Below are positions 1-11,580 of a DNA stretch of 64,000 nt, piece by piece; position 1 is the first letter of the stretch, and each line of letters opens with the position of its first letter. The translations under genes were made by a program, and so were the position numbers. The stretch comes from Amblyomma americanum (Eukaryota > Arthropoda > Arachnida > Ixodida > Ixodidae). The stretch spans positions 40,633,864 to 40,697,863 of the forward strand of contig NC_135505.1 in assembly GCF_052857255.1 (NCBI RefSeq), given 5' to 3'. The notes below the pieces were generated by a model. That model searched no databases. It was not told where the DNA came from and was given only the letters and a program-made list of their open reading frames with translations.

Positions 1-690
1 TATATATGGCTAACCAAAATACAGAAAAAATATTTAAGAATGTTTGAAATCTACAGGGGTAGACCTCAGGATTTACCAACTAAACCCCCCTTCTTAAAAC
101 ACGAAATCCTTAAACCTAGTCAGATATACTATTACAAGCTTGCGCAATACATAAAAAAATAAGCTATATGATAACGTGGGGCCTAAGACACCAAGTCGAT
201 ACTGCTTACGAAAAGAAACACTTAGAACACCACGCATACGTACTAAATATTGCACGCAGCACTTAAACTACCTATTCTTCCTAATTTTAAAAAACCTAGG
301 AAACAGGATTGATTTCAGGGCACGTACTTCAAAGAACTCACTAAGAAGATTCCTGCTGGAGAGTGAAATAATAAATGATTAACTTTATATATTCTCCTTA
401 TGTTGCTTTGTTAAAATACAATAATTTAACTTTCTGTTTAAACGTGTGCTACGTATATTTGTTGGATTTTATAGGCCTGTTACTGTTTTTTACTGTTTTA
501 TTCTCTGTTCACTTTGAACGTTAGCGGTGTGTACAAGATTTATGGTATATGCTTGCACGTTCGGTTTGAAATTGCACCTTGTTTGCCGCTACTGCTCGAT
601 AGGGCAGGAGCCCTTGTCACGCTGGGCCTTTAGCTCCTCCTTTCTTGCGCATTTGTTACCTGTATACCATTGAATAAACTTTAAACTTCA
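1..690 (+). mobile_element. 3' end of a CR1-like non-LTR retrotransposon
   Basis: The first 150 bases translate in frame (from about position 15) into a degraded C-terminal segment of a CR1/L2-type reverse transcriptase, with the pattern PPFLKHEILKPSQIYYYKLA seen just downstream of the RT domain in this clade. A stop near 165 breaks it. The next stretch, 176-382 in another frame, reads as the extreme C-terminus of the same protein (RTRTKY-like and SKNSLRRFLLESEI motifs) and ends in a natural stop. A 3' UTR follows, with an AATAAA signal at about 672. The element enters from outside the window, so its length and TSD cannot be seen. It is inactive here because of the frame break. Confidence 0.6.
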
Positions 691-1036
691 AACCTCTACA
701 TGACTGAAGCTTTCACGAATAGGCAGATGACCCTGTTGCACTGCTGCGTTCTTCAATACATCTTTTTATACGTGGAAAAATTTTCGTAGGCTTAACCACA
801 TAAACAGCCGATACACACACACACATATACATGCAGTTTAATAGTACTCTACGCTTTTCCTAGTAGTTACTACCTGCTGTAGCCTATTAAGATTGTAGTA
901 TATTCTTCCATCACTACTCTCTCCTCATCTTTTAATATAACGTACGCATTCTTCATTTTGCTATTAGAACTGCGGCATACTAAACCTGGTCAAATGAGTA
1001 ACTTGCACATATCGGAACCTCCACAGAGCTTTTATT
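691..1036. other. Unclassified spacer
   Basis: AT-rich sequence with a short CA/TA run near 796-822. I see no supported gene in it. Confidence 0.4.
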
Positions 1037-1222
1037 TCAAGACTAGAACCCATAACTACAGCGCAACGAACGGGACGTAGAAGAAGGACAAAGGCAGGGA
1101 CACAACGCAGAGCTGTGCTGTGTCCCTGCCTGTGTCCTTCTTCTACGTCCCGTTCGTTGTGCTGTAGTTATGGAATATAGAAACCAACTCTCCCAACAAC
1201 TTACCTTGTCAAGACTAGAACC
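1037..1222 (+). mobile_element. Short foldback insertion A with 14-bp TSD
   Basis: Positions 1051-1208 are an insertion of 158 bp. It begins with a near-perfect inverted repeat (arms about 1051-1108 and 1114-1171, with only a few mismatches). After this comes a single-copy tail of about 37 bp containing AAACCAACTCTCCCAAC and ending TTACCTTG. The 14-bp sequence TCAAGACTAGAACC lies on both sides (1037-1050 and 1209-1222) and is a clear target-site duplication. The tail resembles the tails of the Penelope-like copies at 25.8 kb and 39.8 kb in position and content. I infer an extremely short snap-back Penelope-type insertion. It has no coding capacity. A MITE is the alternative, but the palindrome covers only one side of the element. 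Confidence 0.7.
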
Positions 1223-1410
1223 ACTATTTACAATATTCTACTAGTGGTACTAGGCAGGGCTGCACATAAATCATAATGTAGAGTCAACACTGAATCTCGC
1301 AACAACATAGAGCTGCCAAGGTTAGCTGAGTGACTAAACCCTCCGTCACGTGTTGCCAACACTTACATCTAAATGCCAAATATTCAGCAATTATCTTGTT
1401 GCTTTTGCCA

Positions 1411-1595
1411 AATTTTTTTGCCACTAAGGGTAGACAGCTGGGCCAGTTGGTTTGCATTATTATGAAACATTGTACCAGCGCAAGAACCAAGGACGAAAGG
1501 AGAAGACAACACGAACGCCGGCGTTCGTGTTGTCTCTCTTCTCCCTTCGTCCTTGTTTCTTGCGCTGGTACCATGTTCCATAATATTTTTTTTGC
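1411..1595 (-). mobile_element. Short foldback insertion B with about 10-bp TSD
   Basis: On the minus strand, a palindrome with arms of about 58 bp (centre near 1520, arms roughly 1460-1583) is followed by a single-copy tail leading to about 1422, which contains CAAACCAACTGGCCCAG. The flanks 1411-1421 and 1585-1595 both read A, a T run, then GC, consistent with a TSD of about 10-11 bp blurred by T-run length. The organisation matches insertion A, but the arm sequence is different, so the two are not simple copies of one family. The open frames that cross this palindrome are artefacts of the repeat. Confidence 0.6.
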
Positions 1596-1810
1596 TCATT
1601 GCAGTATGATGTGCTATTAGCATGAAACTAAATGCAAAGATAGCAACTACAACATTGACAGCAAAATGAAAACACTAACAAAGGAGTCTTTATATCAGCA
1701 TAGGTGACTCACCTTTAAGGCGTGAAGACCATATTTTAAGTGACTTTGTGTTAGCTGTTCAGTACAAATTTTACTTATTGCTCCCACTATGTCTGCTGTA
1801 CAAGGTGCTT

Positions 1811-4800
1811 TTATTTATTTATTTATTTATTTATTTTCAATACTGCAGGCCCCTTTACGGGGCCCTAGCAGGTGGGCATACACAACAGTTACAACGAGGC
1901 AAGAACTACATCACACAACACAAGGAAATTTCAAAATGCGGCAAGAACACATGCAAAGATAAATCTGGTAGAACAGTGGTTCATTTGCCTACCTGAGGAC
2001 AAACTATGTACAATCGGCTCCAGACAAGGTTATCATATGAAGTGATCAAACACCGCTAACAGTGAACAACATGCACGTAGAAGCGAAAAAAAAAAAACCT
2101 TGGCGCTCAAGACAAGATACGTATATGTTGGAAACAATAATAATACTGAAGGATAGCGGACAATTGAACCCAGGAAAACAAACTATGACTACGCAAGGGG
2201 TGATGCACTGATTAAGACGACAAGAAAGAACGGATGTGAAACGGATTATCAATACCCAGAGGCCCATGTGCATCACTGAGAGCGTTACTCTGCGGCAATA
2301 CCGGCCTCGAGCCTTGTAGCGAACGTTGTTAAGGTCGGCGCATGAGTAATCGAGGCATCCAGTTTGTTCCATTCTCGGATGGCTACAGGAAAAAATGAAT
2401 GTTTAAGTGCATCTGTGCGATAGGAATAATCAGTTAGAGTGAGCGCATGTTTGTGTCGTGTCGGTCGAGTCTGGGACGGGCAAATATATTTTGACACATT
2501 GATGTTATAATCGTTATGCAACAGTTGGTACAAAAATTTTAAACGCGCGTGCTTTGCTCTCATTGATAGCGTCGGGAGTCCTGAAATAGCTGCAAGGTTC
2601 GATGGGGAGTCAGTAAGCTTATATTTGTTATGGATGAACCGTAGTGCCTTTCTTTGTATTTTTTCTAGTTTTGCTATGTTAGTGGTTGTTTGCGGAAACC
2701 AAACAGTGTGAGCGTACTCTAAAATAGGTCTTATGAAAGTTTTGTATGCTAGGAGTTTAGTAGATGCTAGTGCGAGTCGGATGCATCTTCTCAAAAAAAA
2801 CAGTTTTCGTAAGGCTGCCGATGTTACATTAGCGATGTGTACGTCCCATCTAAAGTCAGCGGTTAGTGTAACACCAAGACACTTATGCTGGGAGACTTTC
2901 ATGAGTGGCGTACCGTGAATGCTGTAAGGGAAAGATGAGGATACTTTTTTCCTGGTTACTGTCATGCACACTGATTTTTTAGAATTGACGGTCATCTGCC
3001 ATCTATCACACCAATCCACCACAGCGTCAAGTGACTGGGAAGCGCAATGTGGTCTTCCGGACTTTCTATTTTCCTGTAGATGATGCAGTCGTCTGCAAAT
3101 AGCTTAATGTTACATTTAATCTGAGTGGTTATATCGTTAATATAGATAAGGAAGAGAAGTGGGCCAAGAACGGAGCCTTGCGGAACTCCCGAAGTGACCG
3201 CGGTTATTTTAGAAGGCATATTTTGAAAGATTACAAATTGAGAACGGTTAGATAGAAACTCTTTGATCCAACCCAGAACTTCCCCCCGCCCGATCATGCA
3301 CTGCAGCTTTGCGATTGGTTTGTTATGGCACACGCAATCAAACGCTTTGGAAAAATCTAGTAGTAATATATCAGTTTGACTGCAGGTATCGATGCTGAGG
3401 GCCAAGTCATGAACGACTTCGATTAACTGAGTGATAGTCGACAGCCCTCGGCGGAAACCATGCTGGTCAGGTGATATCAACTTATTATGCTCTAGAAAAT
3501 CTGTTAGATGTTTTGAGATTATGTGTTCGAAAACTTTACATGCTGTGCTAGTCAGTGAAATGGGCCTGAAGTTTGATGCACTACTGATATCTCCTCCTTT
3601 ATGGATCGGAATGATTTTCGCCAGCTTCCAGTCATCCGGTAGTTTTGACACAGCAAGTGATTTGCGGAATATTATGCCGAGATATTTGCTGCACCATTCG
3701 GCGTATCTTTTCAAAAATGCATTGGGTATGTTATCAGGCCCGCTGGCTTTCTTCGTATCGATGTTCAAGAGAAGATTGAAAATTCCGTCATCAGTTATGT
3801 TTATTTCTCTGATATCTGAAGTTCGGGTGGTTGCCATCTGGGGAATAACGATATTATCGGTGGTAAATACGGACTGAAAAAAGTCATTAAAGTAATTAGC
3901 CTTCGCACTGTTTTCCTCTGGTGTCTGTTCGTGTCCTGCTGTGTTTCTATTGCGGAAGTGGTTCCAGAACCTGTGTGGGCTATAAGTAAGGAAGTCAGGC
4001 AGCGTAACACTAAAGTAGTATTCCTTTGATTTAATCATTTTATCCTTGAAGATTTCAACTGCACTGGCTAATTTTTGTGTTCTGTCGGGGTTAGTACCTT
4101 TGGACTTAATAGAGCGACGCAGCCTTTTCACTTTGCGTTTTGCATGAATGACCTCTCGCTGATCCACGGGTTCTTTGTTTTAACGCGCTTGTTTTTTGAG
4201 GGGACATATCTGCATATACAGAAAAAAATGATTTCCTTGAACTGGAGCCAGAGGGAGTTTACATCTGAGCTTGCTTCAGATGCTGCTTCGGCAAACATCT
4301 GAAACTCGTGTGCAAGATGTGTTGTTATACTAGCGTCGTCGGCTCTATTAAAATTACTTACTGTCGATTGGGAGGAGCGGGTTGTTATTAGAATATTGAG
4401 TGGTAACTCGCAGACTGGTATACTGTGATCAGAAATTCCGTCGATTATATCAAGCTTAGTCTGGTGTGTTGGGAAGTTCTCGCTTACTAGTATTAGATCG
4501 TGAATGCTTTTTGCTGTGCCTAGTATGCGAGTTGGACGGGAGACTGTTTGATATAGATTAATATTCAGCATTAAATCAATGAGTGCATCTGAGGCCGGAT
4601 CAGTGTGGTGCAAGGTACCCCAGTCATTATCTGGAAGGTTAAAATCGCCCATGATGATTAGTCTAGAGTTCCGTACGTGCACTTGCATATAATCGTGTAC
4701 AGCACTCAAGCAATCATGTCCGAAAGAGGGGCTCCGATAAACACATCCCACGACAATGCTGACGCCATCACATAGAATCTTGCAAAACACTGCCTCTGCT

Positions 4801-5165
4801 CCCGGGATGTCCGGCAGAGGGATAAAGGAAAAGTGGTTCTTTATCAATAACGCAACGCCACCACCCCGGGAAAGCCTATCTTTACGCATCACTGAGTAGT
4901 TCGGAGGGAAGATTTCTTGACTACCAATATCACTCGAGAGCCACGTTTCTGTGACAGCCACAATATCTGGATCTTGGTCAATGAGGACAATTTCGAGTTG
5001 CTCTACTTTATTCACTACACTTCTGGCATTTATGTTCAATAATTTTATTTTTTTGAATGTGCTCTTCGACGCGTCATTCGGGGGCTGGAGACGTTGTCGT
5101 TTTGGCTTTCTGGGGTAGTTGCTTTGTTGTTTTTTTATGGTTGACTCTCTTAAAGGGAGTCATGA
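1811..5165 (-). mobile_element. CR1-like non-LTR retrotransposon, 5'-truncated
   Basis: The minus strand carries endonuclease then reverse transcriptase, a 3' UTR (2284 down to about 1840) with the GC-rich block CTGCAGGCCCCTTTACGGGG on the plus strand, and a terminal (TAAA)n tail seen as TTTA repeats at about 1809-1837. Such microsatellite tails are usual for CR1/I-type elements. The 5' limit near 5165 is an estimate from where coding similarity fades. I could not find a convincing TSD. There is no RNase H domain, which fits CR1 rather than I-type elements. Confidence 0.8.
2285..5147 (-). pseudogene. CR1-like ORF2 (endonuclease + reverse transcriptase), two frameshifts
   Basis: Apurinic-type endonuclease followed by reverse transcriptase, the enzymes of target-primed reverse transcription. 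Endonuclease (about 5147-4165): opening NINARS motif, VTETW, GGGVALLI, YRSP, GDFNLPD and SDHSIPV motifs are all visible. RT (about 4165-2285): KIIPIHKGG, the FRPISLTS block, GVPQGSVLGPLLFLIYIND and the catalytic LFADDC near 3083-3107. The C-terminal thumb-like segment ends with FFPVAIREWNKL and a stop at 2285. The frame shifts near 4150 and again near 3030, so no intact protein is made. The frame is open upstream of the first methionine-like position to about 5147, where an in-frame stop lies. Key catalytic residues are still present, so the loss looks moderate in age. Confidence 0.8.
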
Positions 5166-5707
5166 CAGAATATCTTTGTGTATACCCTGCTAATTGCATA
5201 TAGTTCCCTACAAATTAAATTACAATTCCCAGAAGTTTCAGTTGATTCTGTGGCTAGATATTTTAAAAGCAAATTTTTTGTTTATACAGTTAGAACTCAA
5301 TTTCGCGAATTATTTTATTCAATTGAGAAATTTGCTAAATAGAGGAAAGCATCTTTCCGCCCTTCGAAATCAAAAATAGCAACGCAGCGGCACTGGAACG
5401 CTACCTTATCACTTTTGCAGATAACGTGCACCTGCGGATATAGAAAGTCTGCCAAAGAAGCCGAATCGCTTGTACATAAAGCGACATCTCGTAAAACGGA
5501 TTCAAATCCAAGGTGGAAAGTGCCGCCGATTACCGAGTCCGTTGGTCTATGCAGAGGAGCAGCTTACTGCGCTGTCAAAATGAAACAAAGGCCATTACTT
5601 GGGCGCCTAGACGTTACTGCTGGCGCGCTGCTAACAAGCTGCGAGATACTGTGGACAAAATAAGGGAGAAATCATTCCCTTTTTCTACTCATTTCTTTTG
5701 GGAAAAC
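5166..5707. other. Unclassified spacer between two retroelements
   Basis: AT-rich to 5390, mixed after. Short open frames of 60-80 codons have no recognisable motifs. This was probably joined to the sequence after 11580 before the I-like element inserted. Confidence 0.4.
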
Positions 5708-5720
5708 TTTGCCACATCGG
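5708..5720. repeat. Target-site duplication, left copy
   Basis: TTTGCCACATCGG at 5708-5720 is repeated exactly at 11568-11580, on either side of the I-like element. Confidence 0.85.
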
Positions 5721-6061
5721 TTGTGTTGTGTTGTGTTGGGTTTAATGGCACATAAGCAGCTAAGGCTATCATGCGCCAGGCTCAAGGTATATCAACACTT
5801 TTCTGTAGGTGGGAGGAAACATGGTTGTGTAGAGGACTTAAATTGCTATTTCGTTCTGGTAGTAATAAGAGAAAGAAGAAATTTTATAAATGGCTAAAAA
5901 TAAACGCTTTCAAGAAGGTCAGATAACCTCAGTAGCCATCCTTGGCTGGGCAAGGATCCTGAGGCTCCCAACCATTCAAATAACCACCTCAGCCCTCTTC
6001 TCATGGAATGAGAAAATGGCTGAAATGCATCCCATTTTAAAGCAAAGCTGTGGATCAAAGT

Positions 6062-9000
6062 TTACAGTTTCTGAAGAACATCTGCTTCTTTTAAAAAGCT
6101 AAAAACGGAAGATATGTTAACAATGGCATTTTCGCCTAAAAGCAGCGCTGGGTGTAAAGGAATGTATTCATTATAAAACTTCGTAAAGTGCTTATTTCTT
6201 AGTTTTTCGAGTTTTGCACACGAGAATAAAATATGGTTTATTGTTAGTTCGTTTCCACATCTTTCACAGGAGGTTTGTCTTGTTTCGTTAGTAAGAAATT
6301 ATGTGTAATGTGTGTATGTCCAATGCGGAGACGACATAAAATTACTTCAATAAATCGTTCCTGGTGCCTACAGGTCTTCCATTCACCCAGGACAGGTTTT
6401 ACAAAGTGCAGCTTGTTGTTAACCTCGTTGTCCCAAGAGGCCTGCCATTTTTCGCTCAATTTATTCTGGACTGACTTGATGCAGTCCTTATGCGGTATGT
6501 TTACTGGTTTTATTTTTGCGTTAAGGGCAAGTGCGGCGCTTGCATCAGCCCTCTCATTTCCGCTGATGCCCACGTGACTGGGAACGCAGCAAAACTTTAT
6601 TGTATGTCCTTGTGAATCAGCTCGTATTACATTATGTATTATGTTTCCTTTAAGGGTTCAGTTGCATTTCTGGGGTTTATTGCTGTAATTGCGCTGAGGG
6701 AGTCACTGTAGATAACACTGTTCTGTATGTTTTTCTTCAATATTTGTTCTACAGCTAGAGCAATGGCGTAGCATTCTGCTGTAAATATTGAAGCGCACTG
6801 AGGCAGCCTGACTACTTTTTCCCATTTCCCTTGCACTATCGCGCTCCCTACATAGAGTGCTGTCTTAGATCCATCTGTGTAGAAATCTGTGCAATTCTTG
6901 TATTTTTCACTTACTCCAAGAAACTCTTGCTGTATATATTCCAGTGGGGTATGTCTTTTTTGAATGTGTGTCAGTGCGAAATCGCATACACCAGGGAACA
7001 AGTACCAAGGTGGCAACCTATCGGGTCTCTGGGCAACATCAGGAAGTGCATCTAGTATGTTTATTTCTTGGCATATTTCTTCAAAGCGGAAGAGCAATGG
7101 TTTTACAGCTTGAGGTTTGTTGGTGAACAGTGTTCTGGATGGGCATTTTGTAACTATGGTGTAACAAAGATGTTTCGGTAGCGACCTTATTTTCAGTACG
7201 TATGCACAGGTAAGCATTGTTCTCCTGTTGGTGAGGGTCGGTTCATTTGCTTCTACGTGAAGGCTATTTATGGGTGATGTTCTGTAAGCACCAGTTGAAA
7301 GGCGCAACCCGAGGTTTTGTACTGGATCTAGCTTTTTAAGGTATGATGGCCTCGCAGACCCATACACTATGGATCCATAGTCTAACGAAGAGCGTACTAG
7401 AGAGCGATAGATGTGCAATAGGCACCTCCTATCGGATCCCCAACGCTTCCGTGAGAGTACTTTAAGTATATTCAGGGATTGGGTGGCTTTCTTTTTTAGG
7501 GTGTTTATATGTGGTAGAAACGTTAGCTTTTTGTCAAAAGTTAAGCCTAAAAATTTGTGTTCTTGTTTTACTGGAAGTGTGGTGTCGTTCAAGTGGAGGG
7601 TGGGATTAATCTGCAGTCCTCTCTGCAGCGAGAAAAGAACCGCAACAGTTTTCTGTGGAGAAAACCTAAATCCATTTCTGTCTGCCCAAAGTGCTAATTT
7701 GTTTATTGTGAGTTGTAGTTGTCTCCCACAAGTTGCCAGGCTAGAAGATGTGCATGCAATTTGAAGGTCATCAACGTAGACCGAGTACATAATGGACTGT
7801 GGAATTATACTGGTTAAAGAATTCATTTTTACTATGAACAATGTAGTACTTAAAATGCATCCCTGAGGAACGCCGTTTTCCTGAGTAAAATTATTTGAGA
7901 GGGTTGCGCCGAGACGAACTTGGAAAGAACGGTTGGATAAAAAGTCGCTCAAATATTTCAGCATCCTCCCGCGGATACCAAGCTCTGCCAGGTCGCGATG
8001 AATCCCGAACCTCCAGGTCGTGTCATATGCCTTCTCCATATCGAAAAAAACTGAAAGGCAGTGTTGTCTGTGTATAAAGGCCTCTCGGATTGTGTTTTCC
8101 AGGCGGACCAAATGGTCGACTGTGGAACATGTTTTTTTAAAGCCACATTGGTGGACATCAAGAATCTCTCGGGATTCCAGAATAAACATTAATCTAATAT
8201 TTATAACACTTTCAAAAGATTTGGCAAGACAGCTTGTAAGGGTTATAGGCCTGTAACTGTTAGGGGAGGTTGGTGGCTTTCCTGGTTTTAGAAATGGAAC
8301 AATAATGGCTTTTTTCCAAGCAGCTGGTATTTTCCCTACTACCCATATTTTGTTAAAAAATTTTAACAGAACTTCTACAGATTGCTCAGATAGATGGGAC
8401 AGCATTTCATAATGAATTTCGTCGGGGCCTGGTGCAGTTTGTTTACCTATAGACAGTACTCTCTGTATTTCTTGAAGTGTAATCAAATTATTGTAAGGCT
8501 CGTTTGTGCTGCCTGCCGTAGGGAGTCTTTGTTTTTCGGTTATGTTTTTGTATTTTAAGAATGACTGTGTATAGTGAGAAGAACTAGAAACTATAAAAAA
8601 ATGTTGCCCCAAAATGTCTGCCTGTTCTTTAATACTTGTCTGAATTCCAGGATCCGTCAGCAGAGGAAAGGTGAATGGGGAATAGCTGCCATTTACTTTT
8701 CTGACCTGCTCCCACAGTTTTTTTGATGTTACCGAGCTGTTTATGGACGACACATAATTTTGCCAAGACATTTTTTCCGCGTTTTGCCGTATATATCGGG
8801 CTTTAGCTTTTGCCATTTTGAAAGCTATTAGATTTTCGTGAGTAGGATACCTACGAAATACACCCCAGGCCTTATTTTGTTGTTTTTTGGCTTCCCAACA
8901 TTCTCGCGTCCACCATACCTTGTGGTTCTGGCGCACCACGCCTGTGGACCGGGGAATAGCTAGCCGTGCAGCATCGATGATACATTTTGTGAGAATTTCA

Positions 9001-9772
9001 TTGATTTCATCTATGCTAAGTGTTTCTGGGTAAATGTCCTCTAATCTGGCCTTTTCTCTAAACAACGCCCAATCAGCTAGATGTAGCTTCCATCGCCGTG
9101 GTTTGGTTGGGGTGACTGGAGGTGAGGATTATAGGCTTATAAAAACTGGTAGGTGATCACTCCCAAACGGGTTGTCTAAAACGTCCCACTTAAAATCACT
9201 AAAAACAGAAGGTGAACAAAAAGACAGGTCTAAACTGCTCATTTTCCCAGACGTTGGGCAACAGTATGTGGCCTTTTTCGTATTTAAAAGACATACATTA
9301 TTCGTCAGGATAAAATCTTCGATTATTTGGCCTCTAGCGACACAGCGTTCGCTTCCCCACAGGGAGGAGTGAGCATTAAAATCCCCAACAGATACAGCTC
9401 CGGAAGTTCTCTGATCAGTTGCTGTAGATCATGGAGTGTTAACATAAAATGTGGAGGAATGTATACGGAACAGATTGTTAATGTTTTGTAGCTTACGATA
9501 CTGACTGCAACCGCCTCAAGTTTTGTTTTGAGTTTAATTTCTTGAGCAGGGACACCGCTTTGAACGACTATCGCGACGCCTCCCGATACCCGATTTGCCT
9601 GCTCTCGATCGCGTCTAAAAGTTTTATAATGTTTCAGGATATGTACATGTTGTGGACCAAGATCGGTCTCCTGAAGACATAAAGCTGTGGGTAACATTGA
9701 CCCTAAAATATGTGTTATGTCGCTGTAATTCCGCATAAGTCCTCTACAATTCCAATGGATTAAAAAAGCCAT
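6062..9772 (-). pseudogene. I-like ORF2: endonuclease, RT, RNase H, CCHC; four lesions
   Basis: Polyprotein for target-primed retrotransposition. It starts at an ATG (9772-9770), 32 bp after ORF1 stops. Endonuclease: HWNCRG near the start, LQETDL, the DFNAH region near 9385 and GSDHLPV near 9150. RT: FLKPGKPP, the YRPITLTS block, NGVPQGCILS and catalytic YVDDL at about 7763-7777. RNase H: YTDGSKT at about 6860-6882, TAECYAI, SDSLSAI and GISGNERADA near 6545-6570. After this comes a C-terminal finger CERCGNELTINHILFSC (CX2CX7HX4C), with the natural stop at 6062. Lesions: one-base frameshift near 9400, TAA stop at 9129-9131, frameshift near 6650 and frameshift near 6258. Between 9128 and 6639 the frame is clean over more than 800 codons. 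With so few lesions the copy is young, or some lesions are sequencing errors. Confidence 0.88.
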
Positions 9773-9804
9773 GTTTATGTTTTTGAGAGAAAATGAAAGG
9801 AGAT

Positions 9805-11016
9805 TTACTTATGTGGTGGGCCGGTTATGAGGGGCCTGTCTTTTTTCCGCTCAAGAGAGCTGTTCCGCCTCTGTAGTGGAGGCGGAGTGGGTGCTGTATC
9901 CATCACCTCAACCGAGGTGCTGGAGAACCGCGGAGGGCCCGCCGTTGTGTTAGTTTCAGGCCTCTCCCGACGGGGGGAGGTCCTGCGGGTTGCCGACCCA
10001 TGGACCGGCGCTCCCTGCTTTGAGGGTGGCAGAGCAGCCTTCGCTGTCCCTGCCTGGGGCGTGGATGGCCCTGCCACTGGCTCTGTGAAAGCAGCCTCGG
10101 CAGGTGCCGTAGAGCTGTGTGGTGCTACGCCCCCGCGCACCACATCAGCGAAGTTGGGTTTTGCTGTGAAAGAGAATCTGTTCGTAAGCGCAAAACGCCT
10201 CCTTGCTTCTTTGAATGAAATGTTTTCTTTTGTCTTTATGGTAATTATTTCCTTTTCTTTTTTCCAGGACGGACATGCCCTGGAGTACGCTGCATGGTCT
10301 CCTCCGCAGTTTGCGCAGCGCAGTGCTGCGTCACATTCCTCAGAATGCTGGTCTTTCGAAGCGCATTTCGCGCAGGTTTTGCGGCCGCGGCAACTTTGTG
10401 AGCCGTGGCCAAACTTTTGACAGTTGAAACATCGGCGGGGATTGGGTATATAATGTCTGACGTTGACTTTCAAGTATCCAACTTCGATTGTTTCGGGCAA
10501 GGTACTGGTATTAAATGTGAGGACCATGTGTTTGGTATCTATTTCTTTGTTATCCCTGCGGATCTTGATTCGGTGAACATCGATTACATTCTGGTCGGTA
10601 AGCCCTTCAAGCATTTCAGCTTCTGTGATATGGATAAAGTCTGATTCCGAGATTACACCTCGGACTGTGTTTAGAGATCGGTGGGGGGTTACAGAGACAG
10701 AGATGTCCCCTATAGACGCAATGTTGGAGAGTTTTGAACACTGGATGCTGTCGCGCAGCTCAAGAAGTAAGTCGCCGCTGGACATTTTTGAGACCTTGTA
10801 GCCAGGGCCTAAGGTATTGGTTAAGCATTTTGACACAAGGAATGGGGATATTATTCTTGCCTGTATTCTGTCACTTTCACTGTGGATTACGTGGAACTTT
10901 GAAAATGTTTGTCTCTTTTTTGAGAAAAAATCAGCTGCTTCGTTCCGCCCTCTTTTTAGAGAGCGATCAGGTTTGGATAAGGGTGGAGCCATGAAAAAAT
11001 TTAGTTTTTCGGTCAT
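9805..11016 (-). CDS. I-like ORF1 nucleic-acid-binding Gag-like protein
   Basis: Predicted 403 aa, intact. ORF1 proteins of I-type elements coat the element RNA and act as chaperones. I chose the ATG at 11016-11014 (MTEKLNFFMAPP). The frame is open further upstream but only with non-ATG starts. The first half is basic and may carry an RNA-recognition-like fold. Three consecutive zinc knuckles follow: CFNCQKFGHGSQSC (CX2CX4HX4C), CAKCASKDQHSEEC and CANCGGDHAAYSRAC. A proline/serine/alanine-rich, probably disordered, tail ends the protein. The GC-rich sequence here also gives long open frames on the plus strand, which are shadows. It is followed after 32 bp by ORF2. Confidence 0.85.
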   Translation of the reverse strand: MTEKLNFFMAPPLSKPDRSLKRGRNEAADFFSKKRQTFSKFHVIHSESDRIQARIISPFLVSKCLTNTLGPGYKVSKMSSGDLLLELRDSIQCSKLSNIASIGDISVSVTPHRSLNTVRGVISESDFIHITEAEMLEGLTDQNVIDVHRIKIRRDNKEIDTKHMVLTFNTSTLPETIEVGYLKVNVRHYIPNPRRCFNCQKFGHGSQSCRGRKTCAKCASKDQHSEECDAALRCANCGGDHAAYSRACPSWKKEKEIITIKTKENISFKEARRRFALTNRFSFTAKPNFADVVRGGVAPHSSTAPAEAAFTEPVAGPSTPQAGTAKAALPPSKQGAPVHGSATRRTSPRRERPETNTTAGPPRFSSTSVEVMDTAPTPPPLQRRNSSLERKKDRPLITGPPHK

Positions 11017-11567
11017 GGTGCCAGCCACCCACCACGGAGTCCAACAAGGGGACGGGACAGGAACTTGAAAGCAAGTCCTGCCCACGCCAGCTGTACACCT
11101 TAACTATAACCAAATATGACTCAACTCAGGGTAGTTGGTCACACAAGGTTAACCCTCGCCGCCAGGAAAACAGGAAAAACCAAGAAGTGAGTAGGATATA
11201 GAAGAGTTTTGAGACAGAGATAGGAAAGTGAAAGATGGAGAGGAGGATAGGAAAAGGCGACTGCCGATTCCCCCTGATCGGGTCAGGCCGGAGGTGCCGT
11301 CTGCAGGAAGCTGGGGCCAAAGTGGTGTGTTGCCTCTGCCAAGGGGCCTTAAGGGTCCAAACGCTCGGCATCGGCTCAACCACCAGGATCCCCTTTTCCC
11401 CGGACACGGCGATGCCACGCACGGCGAGGCGCGGGTGCTCGGGTCCGTGGTGATGCACAGTTCACCATCATCCCCTTGCGGGGATGTCCCTGCGGATGCT
11501 CGGGAACCCGCGGTGACGCCACTCACCGTCGCGACGCCTGCAAGCTGCAGGCGCCCCCCTGCGGGGA
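11017..11567 (-). promoter_or_regulatory. 5' UTR of the I-like element (likely internal promoter)
   Basis: GC-rich leader between the right TSD and ORF1. I-type elements usually hold an internal Pol II promoter at their 5' end. No specific promoter motif can be named here, so the regulatory role is inferred from position alone. Overlapping open frames on both strands reflect base composition. Confidence 0.4.
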
Positions 11568-11580
11568 TTTGCCACATCGG
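11568..11580. repeat. Target-site duplication, right copy
   Basis: TTTGCCACATCGG, identical to 5708-5720. It defines the insertion of the I-like element. Confidence 0.85.

Larger units (their letters stand above)
5721..11567 (-). mobile_element. Full-length I-like non-LTR retrotransposon (about 5.85 kb)
   Basis: Minus-strand order is a GC-rich 5' UTR (11567 to about 11017), ORF1 with zinc knuckles, ORF2 with endonuclease, RT, RNase H and a C-terminal zinc finger, a 3' UTR, and a tail of ACAAC repeats ending at 5721. Perfect 13-bp TSDs flank both ends, so both ends of the element are defined directly by the sequence. RNase H in ORF2 and three knuckles in ORF1 place it in the I superfamily (I/Ingi-like) rather than CR1 or Jockey. 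ORF1 is open and ORF2 has four lesions, so this copy cannot move unaided. Confidence 0.9.

Noticed and set aside
1284..1623. Overlapping open frames on both strands with TKGEERQHERRRS-like text
   Set aside because: They cross a palindrome, so the same string appears on both strands. They are products of the foldback repeat, not proteins.
9827..10420. Plus-strand frame of 197 codons
   Set aside because: It lies opposite the well-supported ORF1 of the I-like element and has no motifs. It is open because of GC-rich composition.
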